Notes under the pieces: generated by a model
What the model was told of the DNA's origin: nothing
Seen by the model: only the letters and a program-made list of their open reading frames with translations
The model's database searches: none
Shown: positions 61,431-64,000 of the stretch, piece after piece
How the letters are laid out: each line of letters opens with the position of its first letter
How positions within the stretch are numbered: position 1 is the stretch's first letter
Assembly: GCA_000727475.1 (NCBI GenBank)
Contig: KL647318.1
Span: 34,484 to 98,483, forward strand
Length of the DNA stretch: 64,000 nucleotides
Direction of reading: 5' to 3'
Origin: Sarcocystis neurona
Taxonomy: Eukaryota > Apicomplexa > Conoidasida > Eucoccidiorida > Sarcocystidae
Translations under genes and position numbers: made by a program

Positions 61431-64000
61431 GATGACCGCTGTCCAGTTGTGTCCTAGATGGAGAGGAGCTCTAAAGAAACCCGGCGTCAGGAACGCGGTT
61501 GCAGATACGGTGTCATATAGTATGCACATCCTGGGGGTGTGTCACGCCTTTGACCGGCCGCTGTTGTGTTCGTTGCTTAAGCACGGTCAGGTGTCGCCTG
61601 TAGTAGAGTACCAGAGCAAAGCGACCTGCAAATGGTGTCTCAACATGTCAAGAATTTTTGTACACACGTACGTACGAATTTGTACCTTTCGTTCTGAGCG
61701 AGGCTGCACGTGGAGCGGGTCATGAAGAGACAGTGTTGGGAACTACTTGTGAAGTGCTGGACGCTGAAGGATGTGCAGGAGATGAAGCCGTCGCGGTCAG
61801 TGTTGACCATGAAAAACTGTGCGTGACAGAGCGGCGGGAACACTCGCAGACGAGGAAAGAGCACTCAGGCAATAAGAAGCTATTTCCTCAGGCGTTTTCC
61901 TGCTGATAAGTTATGGAGGTGAACGACCCCAAGAACATCTTTTTGTGTTATGGAGCATAGAATGGGATGGTCGCATCACTAGGGACGAACGACTGGGCGT
62001 GACTGCGGTTGACAATGGATGTGCTTTGCGCATGCCCGTTACAGCGGACCTCTTTACCTTGAGGCATGTAGTCCAGTTGACCAAGACGAAGCATCTTACC
62101 GTTTCGCTACTTCTTCCATTTATTCATTCTCTCGGAAACGCAGTAGTTTTGCTAGGTGGACACACTGATAAATCCCGTCTCAGAGCTTGACATGGAAACT
62201 CATAAATCTCAGTGGGCAGTGAACATTGTTGAACATTGTCGAATGGACGTGGGCCACCTACGGAAACCGACGCGATGTCGGACATCATGAGATCGTCTCC
62301 GTTCCGTCGCTGTGCTACACGGCATGTAACTGTGACATCAAACAGGTTTCGGCAGGAAGCAGGAAAGATATTCATTATAATCTTAAAACCGTCCTACGTT
62401 TGTGAGGAGTGAAACTACAGGAGGCAATGCATTGAAGTGTTGTCGCGTTATATCAGGTCCATCTTGATGGATGCGTATATATACCTGCCGACGGTCCCAG
62501 TGAGCATCTGAACACAGCAGCTGAGAACACGCCCAGAATAACTCGGAAAAAGATCAAAAGAAAACAACGTGTCGTGCCTTCATTGTCCTCCTCGTATACT
62601 ACGGGCCGATATGCGTAACCTCTATAGCAACTCTTTCCGCAGAAACGTCCGCGCCCTCTCTGCGAGAGTGGTCGTTGCCTGTTCAACGTCTTGCCTCTAG
62701 GGAGACGAAGCGAAATCGTCTTAGGGCGTTTGGCAAGGCGGCCAACGTGACCCATTATCGTGCACTCGTATGCAACAGTATTACGGCTCAGAGCAGGATG
62801 TGTTACCGGCAACTCACGTACCTTTTCTCTCGCGTTACCGTAGAAGACACAGCATCACTGCTCCAGGCAGATAAACTCTGCACCCTCTGCCACCAAGGGG
62901 TTTTCTTGTTGAAGTGGAAACTCAGTGCGTAGACTGTGGTTGCCGCAGACGTGGACGAAGGTCCTGAGTACACTAGATTCTTGTTGTCGACTGCAGCCTC
63001 CATGCTGTTGCTTTGTCAAGGCGACGCGGGGAAGGAAAAACTCACGAGCGTGGACTTCGTAAGCTACATTTTAGAGCCGGTGCGTGGGTTTTAATCCAGT
63101 AGTTGCCCCGGTCGCCCTTCGGTCAGGTTAGCGCCAGGGAGAGTTGAACAAATATTCCACATCTAAGGCCCGTGTGCTGGTAACACAGGTACTCGAAGCA
63201 GCATCTCACCAGACTGTGAGAAGGATATGTTGTTTAAACAGACTCTCCTCCCTGGCTGACGATAGTGACAGATACGTCAAATTCTACTAGAGAAACATAA
63301 GTTGTCTCCGGATGGGTCACGTGGTGTGAGCGTGTTGAAAGCGAATAATTGCAAGGCAGAAAGGCAGGGTGTGCGTGATATCAGCAAGGATCCGTAACAG
63401 CAGGATGTCAACACGAACTACGGTAAGAGACGACCAAAAATCCCAACCTCCTTACATCATCCGAAGCCGCAGAGGTAGGAGGAATAAATACCTGCATACG
63501 CGAGAATAGGCAACGTCCACAACCTGAAGACACGCCTAATTCTTTTATCACGGTGTAGTCCTGCCCGTCGTATGTAGAGGAGCGGATGTCCGCGCTCGGG
63601 AAATGCTGGAGGTGAGATGTCCTCATTGCATGGCCCTACGCTCGCATCAGATGGTTGTCGCTGATCCTTACCGGTGTAGATAGTGAGACGCGGCACCTTT
63701 TGTAGGCCATTGAGTTGACTATACGTAAACGATAGTGATGAGGATGTGTGTGGAGTGCGACGTTCCAAGCTGAGATGGTAGGACCGCGGCCACGAACAGT
63801 ACTCCTGGTGAATAATAAAGGAGGTGAGATCGACGAAAATGTTCTGCGTTGGATACCGACGGGACGTGGAGGCTTACAATGATGAGTAACAGCGGATGAC
63901 GGAGCCAGGACGTGGCTGCGGTGACTCAGACGTTCGCGGGTTCAGGAAGGATCCGTTATTTGGGTTTGAAGGGAAGGAGGGAACGTCATGGCTACCAATA
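61431..64000 (+). other. Probable continuation of right array, unresolved
   Basis: Still purine-rich on the plus strand. A frame from 61432 to 61725 contains VCHAFDRPLLCSLL, which recalls RCHAFDRRIAVLQS in the frame at 56362-56562. A frame ending near 62930 contains LTYLFSRVTVEDTASLL, loosely like LTSLVNTSVEERYNVVS near 60.30 kb. The positions do not fit one simple period, so a rearranged or truncated unit is possible. A tiny tandem GAACATTGTT/GAACATTGTC lies at 62221-62240. Confidence 0.35.

Noticed and set aside
1..64000. TGCATGC motif as a coccidian promoter signature
   Set aside because: About ten copies were spotted, close to the number expected by chance in 64 kb, so it neither identifies the organism nor marks promoters.
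1..64000. CRISPR arrays, rRNA genes, prokaryotic operons
   Set aside because: There are no regularly spaced short repeats, no recognisable rRNA core sequences, and no consecutive long frames with ribosome-binding sites.

Overview
This is 64 kb of eukaryotic, very gene-poor DNA. No open frame gives a full-length protein I recognise. There are no ribosome-binding-site/operon patterns, rRNA or tRNA genes, CRISPR array, long terminal arrays of telomere repeats, or reverse transcriptase/transposase domain that I can defend. GT/TA microsatellites, near-even base composition and fragmented open frames suggest a protist nuclear genome. A coccidian-type apicomplexan is my best guess, but this is weak inference.

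The main structure is large-scale and is not a gene. From about 13.6 to 25.1 kb there is a tandem array of roughly 2.1-2.3 kb, strongly diverged units. The plus strand there is C/T-rich. From about 53.6 to 61.4 kb there is a second array of roughly 2.05 kb units, with an A/G-rich plus strand. The left units, read as reverse complement, share short blocks with the right units. The two arrays therefore look like one old repeat family in opposite orientations, pointing away from a central segment at about 29-44 kb. Strand composition flips with them. A C-run at 27.8 kb and a G-run at 43.65 kb bracket the centre in mirror orientation.

Layout: 1-12.9 kb, mixed composition, no assignable gene, two microsatellites and two low-confidence protein-like frames. 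12.9-13.3 kb, a 24-bp duplication and degenerate AAACCCT-like motifs just outside the left array. 13.6-25.1 kb, left array. 25.2-31.9 kb, fading array and unique sequence. 31.9-32.7 kb, a frame-broken alanine-rich coding relic built on GCA codons. 38.4-39.3 kb, a 305-codon open frame on the minus strand with an LDGELV motif like motif III of mRNA guanylyltransferases. 43.65-44.5 kb, G-run and short open frames. 44.5-53.5 kb, purine-rich, with possible very degraded repeat copies. 53.5-61.4 kb, right array. 61.4-64 kb, probably its continuation.

The reading frame is not kept between repeat copies, so the units look like non-coding or long-dead sequence rather than a working gene family. A heterochromatic, centromere-like or replication-initiation region (unique core, inverted repeat arms, skew flip) is a testable possibility, not a conclusion.
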